A DNA stretch of 64,000 nt from Hepsetus odoe (GCA_017165825.1 CM029369.1:7021433-7085432); one strand, 5' to 3'; shown: positions 21,785-34,399, numbered from the stretch's first letter. Notes: generated by a model not told the origin, from the letters alone. Made by a program: numbers and translations.

Positions 21785-22435
21785 CTGTTGAGAGAGAGAG
21801 AGACAAAAAGAGAAAACATTGAAACTACAGTTCACAAGCACAAGATCTCTTAATGAGTGAAATTTGGAGAAAAAGAAAGTAAATCTGTAATATGCTGCTA
21901 ATATTGACAAGATTTCTGAATGTTTTAGACATCCAGATATTTCTTCTGAAATCAAGGGTTTTGATGGGTTTTTTTTCCCCCTTGTTCTGGGATAATAATA
22001 CTTCCTTCTCTGGAAATGTTTCATACTAGACATGGGAACGTTGCTATGAGGATTCAAGCTCCACCACTCCAGAGAACACAGCTCCACCACTCCAGAGAGC
22101 ACTTCAGGCTTCAGTCAGTGATTTGCACTTGCCCTGCACCTTCTACAGGGTGTAACATTCTACAGGTCAATGCTCTTCTATGGAGATTATACAATCTGTG
22201 TGTGCAACTGAATGCCTGTGTCAGCAATAGGTGCACCTTAGAGTAGATGAATACATATGGGTGAATACAATAAGTACATCCTCTACAGAGAACATTAAAA
22301 ATCATGTATTTTTAACACAAATTAAACACATAAAAAATGAGAAAGTACCAGAAAAATGTCCGTGTCCTCTGTAGCGGATGTGTCCTTATTTGACTAGGAG
22401 CGTTTAAATGTTTGCTCAATCCTATATGGGATATT

Positions 22436-22443
22436 TGACGTCA
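22436..22443. promoter_or_regulatory. Consensus palindromic CRE (TGACGTCA)
   Basis: A perfect cAMP-response element palindrome about 0.8 kb upstream of the SLC37A1 start codon, in putative intron 1. A chance match is possible; its function is not shown by the sequence. Confidence 0.3.
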
Positions 22444-23160
22444 TCTTCATTTAAAGTGTTTGGAGACAACGAGCAGTGGAGAATTGTGTTTCCGGGTCTA
22501 TCGTTTACTTTGACTGGACAGACCACTCCACTACAAATATTAATAGACTCAAACCGGCTCATGGAGACAGCTCCTCTACTAAACCTGGAGCGAGCATTGC
22601 AGCATTAATTCATTTATAACAAATTAAAGCAGAAATCAGTGACAAAAAAGCCCGTTATAAAGTAAGCAAACGAGGCAGGAACAGCAGTGAAAAGAGCATT
22701 ACCTCTCAGAGGCAGCCGTGGGTCATAACTGGTTACATTTACTCTGTTACATATTCTGGATTTCAATTAAATTAAAGGTTTCTGCATATTTTCAAATCAT
22801 CCTTTAGGAAGTGCATTCTACCATACTCCAATCCGTCTTTAAGCTGCACAGACCCATCCCAACTCTAGGATTTCTATTTAACTGTTCCACTTTAAAGCCC
22901 TAGTTCAAAAAAAGGTTCAAATAAATATTTAACAAGACATTTAAAGTTACTAAATTAGGCTTCAAGAACCACGCTGAACCTTCGAGGGTGGATGGATTTA
23001 CACGGTTTGTACTTTGAACAAAATTTGAACTTCACAGTGTGCAATGTTTCTAATCTGCTGGGGATGCAGGTTATTTTAAACGTATCACCAGCAGATTATT
23101 AATATGGCATTTCATCTTGGGTCAAAAGAATCGAAAAAAGAAAAACACTACAGCTCCAGA

Positions 23161-23585
23161 TGATCAGTGATGATCTGAGACCATCAGAGACTGTTCGAGA
23201 AGACCTGAGACCATCAGAGACTGTTAGAGAAGACCTGAGACTATAAGAGACTGTTAGAGATGATCTGAGACTATCAGAGACTGTTAGAGAAGACCTGAGA
23301 CTATAAGAGACTGTTAGAGATGATCTGAGACTATCAGAGCCTGTTAGAGATGATCTGAGACTATCAGAGCCTGTTAGAGATGATCTGAGACTATAAGAGA
23401 CTGTTAGAGAAGACCTGAGACCATCAGAGACTGTTAGAGAAGACCTGAGACTATAAGAGACTGTTAGAGATGATCTGAGACTATCAGAGCCTGTTAGAGA
23501 TGATCTGAGACTATAAGAGACTGTTAAGAGATGATCTGAGACTATTGGAGACTATCAAAACTTTGAGACTAGTATAGAGAATGTC
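23161..23585. repeat. 30-bp minisatellite upstream of SLC37A1
   Basis: About 13-14 units of a 30-bp motif whose parts are CTGAGACTATCAGAGACTGT and TAGAGATGAT. Units alternate between GATGATCTG and GAAGACCTG, CCATCAGAG and CTATAAGAG, suggesting higher-order shuffling. It lies in putative intron 1, about 300 bp downstream of the candidate promoter. Confidence 0.92.
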
Positions 23586-23845
23586 AGGTACCTTCAGAGA
23601 CTCGATAAATGGGTTTAAAACGGTGGCACTGACCGGTAAGACAGGAGTTTTGTGCTCTGGTGTCACATTATCATTTAAAGATTAAAAGTGAAATGTCAGG
23701 TCTCCCTGACCTGTCCGTGCTCACCTTTCCAGTGCGTTCCTGTCGACCTATGGGCTCCTGTTCTTCAAACAGCAAGTTTATTCCTTCTTTCTTTGATGAA
23801 CGTGTGTTTGTGAGCACTGGAGCTCGTCTCTGTCTGAACACTCAC

Positions 23846-23990
23846 CCGGGCGACCGGGAACCCGGAAGTGACGCGTGTCAGCAGTTACTGGGAGTGTCCG
23901 TATTGACGCATGAGTGTCTTGTACCCTCGTTCACTATCTAGAGCACAGTCGAAGGAGGGACAGTTAAACTGGGACTGTGTGGACCGGGCA
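23846..23990 (-). promoter_or_regulatory. slc37a1: Candidate SLC37A1 promoter and non-coding exon 1
   Basis: A locally GC-rich block upstream of the gene. On the minus strand it contains a strong donor, CCCGG|GTGAGT, with the exon ending at 23846. It also contains a composite ETS/CRE-like motif, CCGGAAGTGACG on the plus strand at 23862-23873, typical of TATA-less vertebrate promoters. The block lies about 2.2 kb upstream of the coding start and fits a non-coding first exon spliced to the leader near 21784. The transcription start is not determined. Confidence 0.5.
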
Positions 23991-24045
23991 TGGACCGAAG
24001 CCTACATTTAGGATTTAAAAGTAAAAATGCTCTGAAAGTTATTAC

Positions 24046-24294
24046 CATATTACAACAACAACAACAATCACCATCATCATCATCATCAGCAGCAGTGATA
24101 GTAGTAGTAGTAGCAGTAGTAATAAAGGTAGCAGTGATAGTAGCAGTAGTAAAAGTAGTAGTGATAGTAGTAGTAGTAGTAGTAAAGGTAGCAGTAGTAG
24201 CAGTAGTAAAAGTAGTAGTGATAGTAGTAGTAGTAGTAGTAAAGGTAGCAGTGATAGCAGTAGTAGTAGTAGTAGTAAAGGTAGCAGTGATAGC

Positions 24295-24337
<43 letters not shown>

Positions 24338-24350
24338 AAGGTAGCAGTGA

Positions 24351-24382
<32 letters not shown>

Positions 24383-25852
24383 ATAGTAGTAGCAGTAGTA
24401 AAAGTAGTGGTGATAGTAGTAGCAGTAGTAAAAGCAGTGGTGATAGTAGTAGCAGTAGTAAAAGCAGTGGTGATAGTAGTAGCAGTAGTTAAAGCAGTGG
24501 TGATAGTAGTAGCAGTAGTAAAAGCAGTAGCAGTAGTAGCAGTAGTAAAAGCAGTAGCAGTAGTAGTACGGCGACAGCAGCAGCAGCAGTCAGCCATGGT
24601 GACAGCAGGTTAGCAGTGCGCCAGCAGTTACAGTACAGCAAAAGCCAGCAGCAGCAGCAGCGCGCTTGCGCAGCCAGCAGCAGCAGTGCGCAGCGCGACA
24701 GCAGCAGCAGTATGGCAGCGCGCGGCGATAAAGGCAGCAGTAAAAGGCTAGCAGCAGCGCCGCAGCAGTGACAGCAGCAGCAGCAGCGCAGCAGATAAAG
24801 GCGCAGCAGCAAAGGCAGCAGCAGGCGCCGCAAAGTTACAGCAGCAGCAGCGGTCAAGTAGCAGCAGCAGCGCAGCAGTTGACAAATAAGTATAGCAAAG
24901 GCAGCAAGATACAGCAGTAGCAAATGCAATATGACAAATATAGTAGCAAAGGCGTAGCAGCAGCAAATGCGCAGCAGTGACAGTTGCAGCAGCATTAGCG
25001 GGCAGTAGCAGCAAAGGCAGTTGTTGATACAACAGCAGCAGCAGCGCCGCAGTTAAGCGACAGCTATAGCAGCGCCAGCAAAGAAGAGGCAGCACATGTT
25101 GCGATGCCAGTGAGCAGAATGCCGCAAACAGCGATACAGCAAAGAGCAGCTGCGCAGCAGATGTTATGTGTAGCAAATGGCAGCAGCGACAGCTGGCAGC
25201 AGTGGCAGCAGCAGCAGCAGCCGCAGCTATGACAGCAGCAGGCAGCAGCAGCAGCAGCAGCCGCATAAGTGACAGCGTTACAGCAGTGCAGCAGCAGTAG
25301 CAGCGCAGCAGTGACAGCAGCAGCAGCAGCAGGCAGTGGCAGCAGCAGCAAAGGCAGCAAGGACAAAGAGCAGCAGCTGCAGCAGTGACCCAGCAGCAGC
25401 AGCAGCAGCAGCAGCAGTGGCAGCAGCAGCAGCCGCAGCAAAGAGAAGGCAGTAGCAGTAGCAAGTGGCAAACAGTAGCAGCCGTATGACAGCAGCAGTA
25501 GCAGCAGCGCAGCAGCTGACAGCAGCAGCAGCAGTGGGCAGCAGTAAAGGTAGCAGCGGACAGCAGCAGCAGCAGCAGCAGCAGCAGCAAAGGCAGCAGT
25601 GACAGCAGCAGCAGCAGCAGTGACAGCAGCAGCAAAGAGTAGCAGTACAGCAGCAGTGGCAGCAGCAGCAAAGGCATGACAGCAGCAGTAAAGCAACAGC
25701 AGCACAGCAGGCAGCGGCAGTAGCAGGCGCCAGCAGCAGGACAGCAGCAGTAGCAGTGGGCAGCAGCAGTGTACAGCAGTGACAGCCAGCAGCAGTGCAG
25801 CGGCAGCAGCAGCCGCAGCAGGACAGCTAGCAGCAGCAGCAGCAGCAAAGGC

Positions 25853-25884
<32 letters not shown>

Positions 25885-26378
25885 AGGCAGCAAGACAGCA
25901 GCAGTAGCAGCAGTGGCAGTAGCAGTGGCAGCAGCAGCAGCCGGGCAGCAGTGATACAAGCAGCAGCAGCAGCAGTGGCAGTAGCAGAAGGCAGCAGACA
26001 GGGCAGCAGCAGTCAGCAGCAGCAGCAGCCGCAGCAGCAAGACAGCAGCAGCAGCAGCCAGCAGTGTTGCGACACAGCAGCAGCGTCACAGCATGGGCGA
26101 CACAGCAGCAGCAACAGTAGCAGCAAACAGGCATGATGCCAGAGCAGCAGTGGCAGCAGCACAGGCCACAGCAGCGACAGTTATGCAAATGCAGCAGCAG
26201 CAGCCGCAGCAAGGATAAGGCAGCAGCAGGCCGCAAAGTAGCAGCAAATGGTTATGACAGCGCAGCAGCAGTAGTGCACAGCAGCAGTGCAAAGGTGTTA
26301 AGGACAGCAGCAGCAGGTGGCAGTATAGCAAGTCACACATGATTGTTACAGCAGAGCAGCAGGGCAGCAGCAGCAGCC

Positions 26379-26417
<39 letters not shown>

Positions 26418-26747
26418 AGGCAGCAGCAGCAAAGTGCAGTAGCGTGTCGCAGCAGCAGCAGTGCGGCAGCAAATGCAGCAGCATAGCAGCAGCGGCAGTA
26501 GCAGCACACAGCGGATAGCAGCAGTAGCAGCAGTGACAGCTGGGCAGCAGCAGCAGCAGCAGTGCAGTGGCAGCAGCAGGAAGGCAAGCAAATGACAAAG
26601 CAGAGTAGCAGTGTGCAGCACAGCAGCAGCAGCAAAGGCGTTGTTATTGGCACAGCAGCAGCAGCAGCAGTGGCAAAGAAGAAGCAGTGTGGCAAAGAAG
26701 GATGTGCTTGCAGGCAGCAGCAAAGGCAGCAGTGACAGCGCAGTGAA

Positions 26748-26778
<31 letters not shown>

Positions 26779-29700
26779 CGAGCGGCAGTAGCAGCAAAGG
26801 CACAGCAGCAGTAGCAGCAGTGTGCCACAGCAGCAGTGTTGGCAGCAGCAGCAAAGGCAAAGAAGGATGTTGTTAGCAGTGGCAGCAGTAGCAGGTCATG
26901 TTAAGTGACAAAGCAGCAGTAGCAGAAAGCAGCAGTGCCGCAGTTAAGTGATTACAGCAGCAGCAGCAGCACAGCAGCAAGTGATAAAGCAAAGAGCATG
27001 TGGCAGCAGAGCAAATGCCATGATTAAAACAGCAGCAGTACAAAGAGACAGTAAATACATGCATGACAGCAGAGCAGTGGCAGCAGCAGCAAAGCTACAG
27101 CAAAGTGACAGCAGGCAGTGTGTAGCAGTAGTAAAATATGGCAGTGATAGCAGCAGCAGCGGCAGTAGCAGCAAAATGTCAGCAGCAGGACAGCTATAGA
27201 AGTATAGTAGTAGCAAAGGCAATGCTGATAGCAGCAGGCAGCAGTAGCAGTGAAGCGCACAGTGACAGCAGCAGCAGTGGTGAGTTAGCAGCTGCAGCAG
27301 TGACAGCAGCAGCAGTAGCAGCGCAGGTGGCGTGCAAGACAGCAGCAGCAGCGCGACAAGCAGCAGCGCAGCAGCAGCAGCAGCAGTGGCAGTAGCAGCA
27401 AAGCTGGGCAGTGATAGCAGCAGCATGGCAGCAGCAGCAAAGGCAGCAGTGACAGCAGGGGCAGTGGCGGCAGTATGTGCCAGCAAGCACAGCAGCAGCA
27501 GCAGCGGCAGCAGCAGTGCTGCAAAGTGCGACAGCAGCAGCAGCAGTAGCAGTACAAAAGCAGACAGCAGCAGTAGTAGTGAAGAAAAAGGCAGCATGAC
27601 AGCAGTAGCAGAAGTGGTAGCAGCAGTGGCAGGCAGCAAAATGGCAGCAGCACAGCTGGGCAGCAGCAGTGAGCAGTGGCAGCAGCAGTAAAATGCAAAG
27701 AAAGACAGTTAAGTAGTGAGTAAAACAGTACAGCAGCAAAGGCAGCAGCAGTGACAGCAGCAGTGAGCAAAGGCAGCAGCAGCACAGCAGCAGCAGTGCA
27801 GTTGCAGCAGCAAGGATACAGCAGCAGCAAAGGCAGCAGTAGCCGCAGCAGTGACAGCAGCAGCAGCAGCAGTGGTAGCAGCAGCAAAAGGCAGCAGCGA
27901 CAGCAGGCAAATGGGCAGTAGCAGCAAAGGCAGCATGACAGCAGTAGCAGTAAAATGCAGTAGCAGTGTGCCAGCAGACAGCTATAGCAGTACAGGCAGC
28001 AGCAGCAGCGCAGCAGGATACAGCAGCAGTAGCAGTAGCAGCAAAGGCAGCAAGGACAAGAGGCAGCAGCAGCAGTGGCAGGCAGCAGCAAAGGCAGCAG
28101 CAGTAGCAGCAGCGGCAGCAGCAGCAGCAGCAGCAAAGGCTAAAAGGCAGCAGCAGCAGCAGCAGTAGCAGCAGCAGCAGCAGCGTGCCGCAGCAGCAGC
28201 AGCAGCAGGTGGCCGCAGCAGCAGCAGTGGCAGCAGTGCCGTGTTGGGCAGCAGGCAGTGGCAGCAGCAGCAAATAGCAGCAGATACAGCAGCAGCAGTG
28301 ACAGCAGCAGCAGCAGCAGCAGCGGTGCAGCAGCAAAAGGCAGTAAATGGATGTTGTTAGCAGTAGCAGCAGCAGCAGTGGCAGCAGCAGCAAAGGCAGC
28401 AGTGACAGCAGCAGCAGCAGCAGCAGTGCCAGCAGAACAGTGGGCCGCAGCAGTGACAGCTGCAGAGCAGCAACAGCAGCAGTGACACAGCAGTAGCAGC
28501 AGCAGCAGTGGCAGGCAGCAGCGCAGCAAGCAGCAGGTGCAGCAGGCAGCAAAAGGCAAAGCAGCAGCAGGCAGCAGCAAATACAGCAGCAAAGGCAGCA
28601 GCAGCCGCATAAGACAGCAGCAGCAGTGGTAGTAGTAGCAAATACAGTTATGACAGCAGAAGGGCAAGAGTACAGCCATAAGCAGCACAGCAGCAGTGGT
28701 AGTGCAGCAAACAGAAAAGGATATGCAGTATGGCAAAGAGCAGCAAATGCAGCGAAGGACAGCAAGCAGCAGCGGCAGCAGCAGCAGGCCACAGCTAAGC
28801 GGATGAAGGCAGCAGTGGCAGCAGCGCCACAGCAGGACAGCAGCAGTGCAGCAGCAAATGCAGTTAAGTGACAGCCAGCAAAGAGTACAGCAGCAGCAAA
28901 GGCAGCAGTGACAGCAGGAGTGCAGCAGTAGCAGGTGTCAGCAGTTGGCGATACAGTGCAGTGGCAGTAGTAGCAAAGGTGAGCAGTGATGCCAGCAGCA
29001 GTGGCACAGTAGTAGCAAGGCAGCAGGACAGCAGCAGCAAAGGCAGCAGCGGATGGCACAGCAGGCAATGGTAGCATTGTATGCAGTGACCTAGTAGCAG
29101 TAGTAATGTGCGCAGCAGCAGATACACTAGCAGCAGCAGTAGTAAAGGTAGCAGTAGTAGTAGTGGTAGTAAAGGTAGCAGTAGTAGTAGTAGTAGTGGT
29201 AGTAGTAGTAAAGGTAGCAGTGATAGCAGTAGTAGTAGTAGTGATAGCAGTAGTAGTAGTAGTAGTAGTAGTGGTAGTAGTAGTAAAGGTAGCAATGATA
29301 GCAGTAGTAGTAGTAGTGGTAGTAGTGGTAGTAGTTGTAAAGGTAGCAGTGATAGCAGTAGTAGTAGTAGTAGTGGTAAAGGTAGCAGTGATAGCAGTAG
29401 TAGTAGTAGTAGTGGTAGTAGTAGTAGTAAAGGTAGCAGTGATAGCGGTAGTAGTAGTAAAGGTAGCAGTGATAGCAGCAGTAGTAGTAGTAGTAGTGGT
29501 AGTAGTAGTAAAGGTAGCAGTAGTAGTGGTAGTAGTAGTAAAGGTAGCAGTGATAGCAGTAGTAGTGGTAGTAGTAGTAAAGGTAGCAGTGATAGCAGTA
29601 GTAGTGGTAGTAGTAGTAAAGGTAGCAGTGATAGCAGTAGTAGTGGTAGTAGTAGTAAAGGTAGCAGTGATAGCAGTAGTAGTGGTAGTAGTAGTAGTAA

Positions 29701-29970
29701 AGGTAGCAGTGATAGCAGTAGTAGTAAAGGTAGCAGTGATAGAAGTAGTAGTGGTAATGGTAGTATTAAAGGTAGCAGTGATCGTAGTAGTAGTAGTAGT
29801 AATAAAGGTAGCAGTGATAGCATTAGTAGTAGTAGTAGTAGTAGTGGTGGTGATAGTAGTAGCAGTAGTAAAAGTAGTAGTGATAGCAGTAGTAGTAGTG
29901 GTAATGGTAGTAGTAAAGGTAGCAGTGATAGAAGTAGTAGTGGTAATGGTAGTATTAAAGGTAGCAGTGA

Positions 29971-30008
<38 letters not shown>

Positions 30009-30545
30009 ATAGTAGTAGCAGTAGTAAAAGTAGTAGTGATAGCAGTAGTAGTAGTGGTAATGGTAGTAGTAAAGGTAGCAGTGATAGCAGTAGTAGTAGT
30101 AAAGGTAGCAGTGATAGCAGTAGTAGTAGTAGTAAAGGTAGCAGTGATAGCAGTAGTAGTAGTAGTAGTAGTAAAGGTAGCAGTGATAGCAGCAGTAGTA
30201 GTAGTAGTAAAGGTAGCAGTGATAGCAGCAGTAGTAAAGGTAGCAGTGATAGCAGTAGTAGTAAAGGTAGCAGTGATAGTAGTATTAGTAGTAGGAATAG
30301 TAATAAAGGTAGCAGTGATAGAAGTAGTAGTAGTGGTAATGGTAGTAGTAAAGGTAGCAGTGATAGAAGTAGTAGTAGTAGTAATGGTAGTAGTAAAGGT
30401 AGCAGTGATAGTAGTAGTAGTAGTAGTAGTAAAGGTAGCAGTGATAGCAGTAGTAGTAGTAAAGGTAGCAGTGATAGCAGTAGTAGTAGTAGTAAAGGTA
30501 GCAGTGATCGAAGCAGTATCAGTTTTAGTATTATTAGTATTATGT
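24046..30545. repeat. 6.5-kb trinucleotide-based satellite: AGT arms and AGC/CAG core
   Basis: Starts with short (CAA)n and (CAT)n runs, then a left arm (about 24090-24575), a core (about 24580-29100) and a right arm (about 29110-30540). The arms repeat AGTAAAGGTAGCAGTGAT followed by AGC and a variable (AGT)n. The core repeats the same pattern with C for T at the third place of triplets: AGCAAAGGCAGCAGTGAC then (AGC)n. The right arm keeps its triplet frame for over 1.4 kb, whereas the core has many single-base slips. The long open frames here (poly-Ser, poly-Val, poly-Thr, poly-Leu or poly-Ala according to frame) follow from the repeat and are not called as genes. Confidence 0.95.
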
Positions 30546-30621
30546 GACATTCACATAAATTAATGTCCAAAATACCACTCTTTGTATTCCCACTTTCAGT
30601 CAGGCATCCTGGTGGGATACA

Positions 30622-32198
30622 GTACATCTAGAAAGTATTCACAGCGCTCCACTTTTTCTACATTTTGCCTTGTTAGCCTCATTTTTAAAGTGAAAGTGAC
30701 TATTCGTTATTGTGAAACAGCACAGCGAAACACAATGAAATTGCACCTCTGCTTCCCCCCCCATACACACACACGCAGCAGGGTGCAGCTATTTAAAGCT
30801 GCCTGGGAAGCAGTGATGGGGACGGTACTTTGCTCAAGAGTACCTCAGGGCAACCTACTGCTCTGGGATTCAAACCCAAGACCTTCTGATCCAGGGGCCA
30901 ACTCCCTAGCCATTAGGCCACCATTGCCTCATAAACCCCATTATTGTAACATGGAATAAAATCCTTTTTATAACAATATCCCATAATGACAAAATGAAAA
31001 AAGTTTGCTTGAAACTTTTACAAATTTATTAAAAATAAAAATAAAATGTACATAATATTTACAGTCTTTGGCATAACACTCAGAAGTGAGCTCTGGTGCA
31101 TCCTGTTTCTACTGAGCTTACTTCATAAGTTTCTACAACTTGACTGCAGTCAACCTGGGGTAAATTCACTGAACTGGACATGATTTGGAAAAGCACGTAG
31201 CTTTCTGAATAAAGCCCCATAGTCCAAGGAATTGTCTGTAGATCTCAGCCATGGGGTTGTTTCGAGGCACAGATCTGGGAAAGGCTACAGAAAAATTGCA
31301 AAAGCATTGGAAGGTCCCAATGAGCACAGTGCCTGTTATCCATAAATGGAAGTAGTTCAGAACCACTAGGACTCCTCCAAAAGCTGGCCGCCTGGCCAAT
31401 CTAAGCGATTGAGGTAGAAGGGCCTTAGTCAGGGAGGTGACCAAGAATCCTTTGGTCACTACTGACAGCTCCAGCATCACTCTTTGGAGAGAGGAGAACT
31501 TTCCAGAAGGACAACCATTTCTGCAGCAGTCCACCAATCAGTCCTGTGTGGTAGAGTGGCAAACAGAAGCCACTCCTCAGTAAAAGGCACATGACAGCCT
31601 GCCTGGAGTTTGCCTAAAGGAACCTGAAGGTTCTCAGTCCGTGAGAAACTAAATTTTCTGGACTGATGAAACAAAAACTGAACTCAAGTCATGCGTCATG
31701 TCTGCAGGAAACCAGGCACCGCTTATCACCTTGCCAATACCATCCCTACAGAGAAGCATGGTGGTGGCAGCATCGTGATGTGGGAATGTTTCTTGGCAGA
31801 GGGAGCTGGGAGACTAGTCGGGGCCGAGGGAAAGATAAATGCAGCAATGTACAGAAACACCCTTGATGATAACCTGCTCCAGGGCACTCTGGACCTTAGC
31901 CTGGGGCAAAGGTTCATCCTTCCAACAGAACAACGCCTAAGCAGACAGCCAAAACAACAAATAGCAGCTTTGGGACAACTCTGCGAATGTCCTTGAGTGG
32001 CCCAGCTAGAGCTCAGACTTGAACCTGATTAAACATTTTTGGAGAGATGTTCCAATGGCTGTGCAACGACACTCCCTATTCAACCTAATGGAGCTTGAGA
32101 AGTACTGCAAAGAAGAATGGAAAAATCTGCCCAAAATTCAGTGTGACAAGCCTGTAGCATCATACTCAAAAAGTATGAAAAAAGTTTTGCGTAAATGG
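30622..32198 (+). mobile_element. Broken Tc1-like DNA transposon
   Basis: Starts TCTAGAAAGTATTCACAGCG. Recognisable transposase DNA on the plus strand includes AAGCTGGCCGCCTGGCCAAT, CAGAAGGACAACCATTTCTG and GCATGGTGGTGGCAGCATCG, and the DDE region around 31990-32040. Frameshifts and stops split it into frames at 31666-31866, 31691-31996 and 32019-32270. The 3' end runs into a tRNA-like SINE head near 32205. A family A SINE is nested at 30687-30925. Confidence 0.88.
30687..30925 (-). repeat. tRNA-derived SINE, family A (copy 6), nested in Tc1-like element
   Basis: Minus copy running from AAAGTGAAAGTGACTATTCG to CATTAGGCCACCATTGCC. The flanks share GCCTCAT (before 30687 and at about 30924-30930), a probable target-site duplication. 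Confidence 0.85.
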
Positions 32199-32288
32199 TG
32201 GTTCCCAGAAGTGGGATTCAAAATTCAAACCTGTGACCTCTTGGTCCATAGGCAAGTATCCTACCACTAGGCCATAACCACCTCAAAA
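32199..32288 (-). repeat. tRNA-like SINE head fragment
   Basis: On the minus strand it reads GTGGTTATGGCCTAGTGGTA, then CACAGGTTTGAATTTTGAAT; these resemble the A and B boxes of a tRNA promoter. Only the head remains. Confidence 0.6.
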
Positions 32289-32973
32289 AATATGCATGTG
32301 GATATTTGTGTAGAAATATACACACTCACTCTCTCACTCACACACACACACATAGATGGATGGGCGGGTGGATGTGTCAGGTAGTAAAGTGGGTGGGTCT
32401 TGCAGTAAATTGGGTGTGGTCTGCAGTAACGCTCATGTTTCTACATGTAACTCACAGAACGTACACAGCAAGGGTGTTGTGTACAAAACTGGGAAAGCAA
32501 AGCAGCTGTCCTGTGGTCAAGTAGGTGTGTAACACAGTACAGTGGCAGATCTACCGTGCTGAGACTTTTCTCACAAAATGGGACAAGTATGACTATGGGA
32601 AGAACAGGAACTTGGGTGGTTCCTTATCAGCTGGTCTTGGTATACTAGCTGTACTATGTACAGAGATTTCTATTGAAATTGTACAAATGCTGTGTGTGCG
32701 GCTGAACTTGGTAACAGCTGTGCTTGTGGCTCCTGTTTCAGCACATACCACATCAGTCATTGCTAGCAATGCATTTGAAGACCATTGGCTGATTTGTGCC
32801 TTCCCTGAAATGGGTGTTTTTTGTTTGACGTATGAGAGGTGAGATTCGGGTAAACGATTCCATCACAATTGAACAGGGCAATTCAAAAGGCAAAGTGCAG
32901 AAGTGTGTAAATGATCAAGAAGATATGAGATTTTACAGACAAAGACCAAAAAAACCCCAAAAACGTTCAAAAA

Positions 32974-33004
<31 letters not shown>

Positions 33005-33620
33005 AAAACTAAATCTCTGGAGTACCTCTTGTACAGTGCCTAATTTATTATATTGATATAAAAAAAAAAAAAACTTGTGCCTGAATTGATGTGTATTCCT
33101 CCTGATTGAAATAACTCAATTTATGTTCGTTTATGTAACACTGAGCATGACCAGCTTAAGCAATAAAGGAAAATTTGTTTGATATAGGAGATCAGACTTT
33201 GTGGCCATTAGGTCTGATCACTTAAGGAAAAAAGGAAAAGGAAAAAAACAAGTCACATTGAATGTTTTCTATAAATGTAGTTTCACGGTTTCGGTCTATT
33301 AGCTGAAAGGTACTTTTTGTAATATCATTAAATATAAAATATCAAATGGTTCATATCTTTTGCACAGAATTCATTTGATGGAGCGTCTCAATAAGCGTAA
33401 TTTGGCAAATAAACAGTAATTAAATAACTGTTAACTGCAACGTATGCAGAAGAGTGATCAATGCAGTGGATATACTTTACCTTCATTTTTCTTAGAAAAC
33501 AAAATGCAAGTTGAACAGGTGCCCCTCGACGAATACAACTGTGTATAACTCCCTCGTTCACTCCCTCGTACACAAAGAAATTCTGCAACTCTTTTTTTTT
33601 TTTAATAAAAAACAAAGATT
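32289..33620. other. Intergenic between PKP4 3' end and Tc1 cluster
   Basis: Short CA tract at 32339-32351, (AAAT)n at 32968-33006, A-run at 33060-33073. The 105-codon open frame at 32525-32842 has no recognisable similarity and I do not call it a gene. Confidence 0.5.
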
Positions 33621-33624
33621 AAAT

Positions 33625-34399
33625 TTTATTACTTCAGATAGGCTGTAGTTTCATGATGCCAGCCACCTAGTCTTCTGCATTCTGCTCGGTGTTTATAGAA
33701 TTCTACATCTCTAACATGGCACAAGCCTTCCTGTGCAGAGGAACACAATCCTGGTGGCATTTTTTAATCTTCTTTTCTGTATTTACAATAAACTGAAGGA
33801 AATGTACAAGACTCAGTGGCATTCACAACATTCTCAACGAGAAGTACGAATACAGTTTGCTCCCTCTGTATAAACTAATATATTTGAATCATTATTTATC
33901 ATCATTCATTTCATTATTATTTCAGCTTCTTTGTTTTTTTGTTGTTGGTTTTTTTTTTTTTTTTTTACATGTACAGTCTGTGATAATCACTTACATCTCA
34001 AATACATTTCCCCTCTGATTCTCTGGCACAAACCTTTCTGCACATCACCCACCCGCTTCCTCAAGCCACCATCACCAGCATCCACACATAAGAAAATAAT
34101 CAAACTCTTAGTCAGAGCAGAACAGCAGGCCCCCAATTGACACCCATAGCATTCACACACACACATACACATACGCATACACACGCATGCACACATCATG
34201 ATTCCACTCCGTTCTGCTTCCACATATAAAAAAAACCCACACATATCTTCTTTTCCTTCTTTGGCTACACATTCCTTGCTTTTCCATAATCCACATTCAC
34301 GTTCTTTCTTCTCTTAAAAGTAAACACATCCTAATAAGGTTTTTTTTGTCTTTTTCAGTCCTCGTTCTGTTGATCAGTCTGAGCCGTCGCCAGGCTTCT
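33625..34399 (-). other. pkp4: Probable PKP4 3' UTR and candidate polyadenylation signal
   Basis: Non-coding sequence after the stop codon with T/A runs and a CA-rich stretch near 34155-34195. An AATAAA hexamer on the minus strand at 33630-33625 could end a UTR of about 0.77 kb. Boundaries are not confirmed. Confidence 0.4.

Noticed and set aside
23161..23585. Regular spaced repeats as a CRISPR array
   Set aside because: Units are contiguous 30-bp tandem copies without unique spacers, in a vertebrate genome.
29108..30547. Ser/Asp/Gly/Lys-rich frame resembling a phosphoprotein such as dentin sialophosphoprotein
   Set aside because: The similarity is compositional only. There is no signal peptide, splice context or unique flanking domain, and the other frames are equally open.
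23938..30627. Very long open frames (up to 1118 codons) on both strands
   Set aside because: They are open in several frames and on both strands at once because the satellite unit is a multiple of three without stop codons. Composition is poly-Ser, poly-Val, poly-Thr, poly-Leu or poly-Ala by frame. Not genes.
32525..32842. Plus-strand 105-codon frame as a gene
   Set aside because: No recognisable domain, no promoter or splice context; length is within chance expectation for this region.
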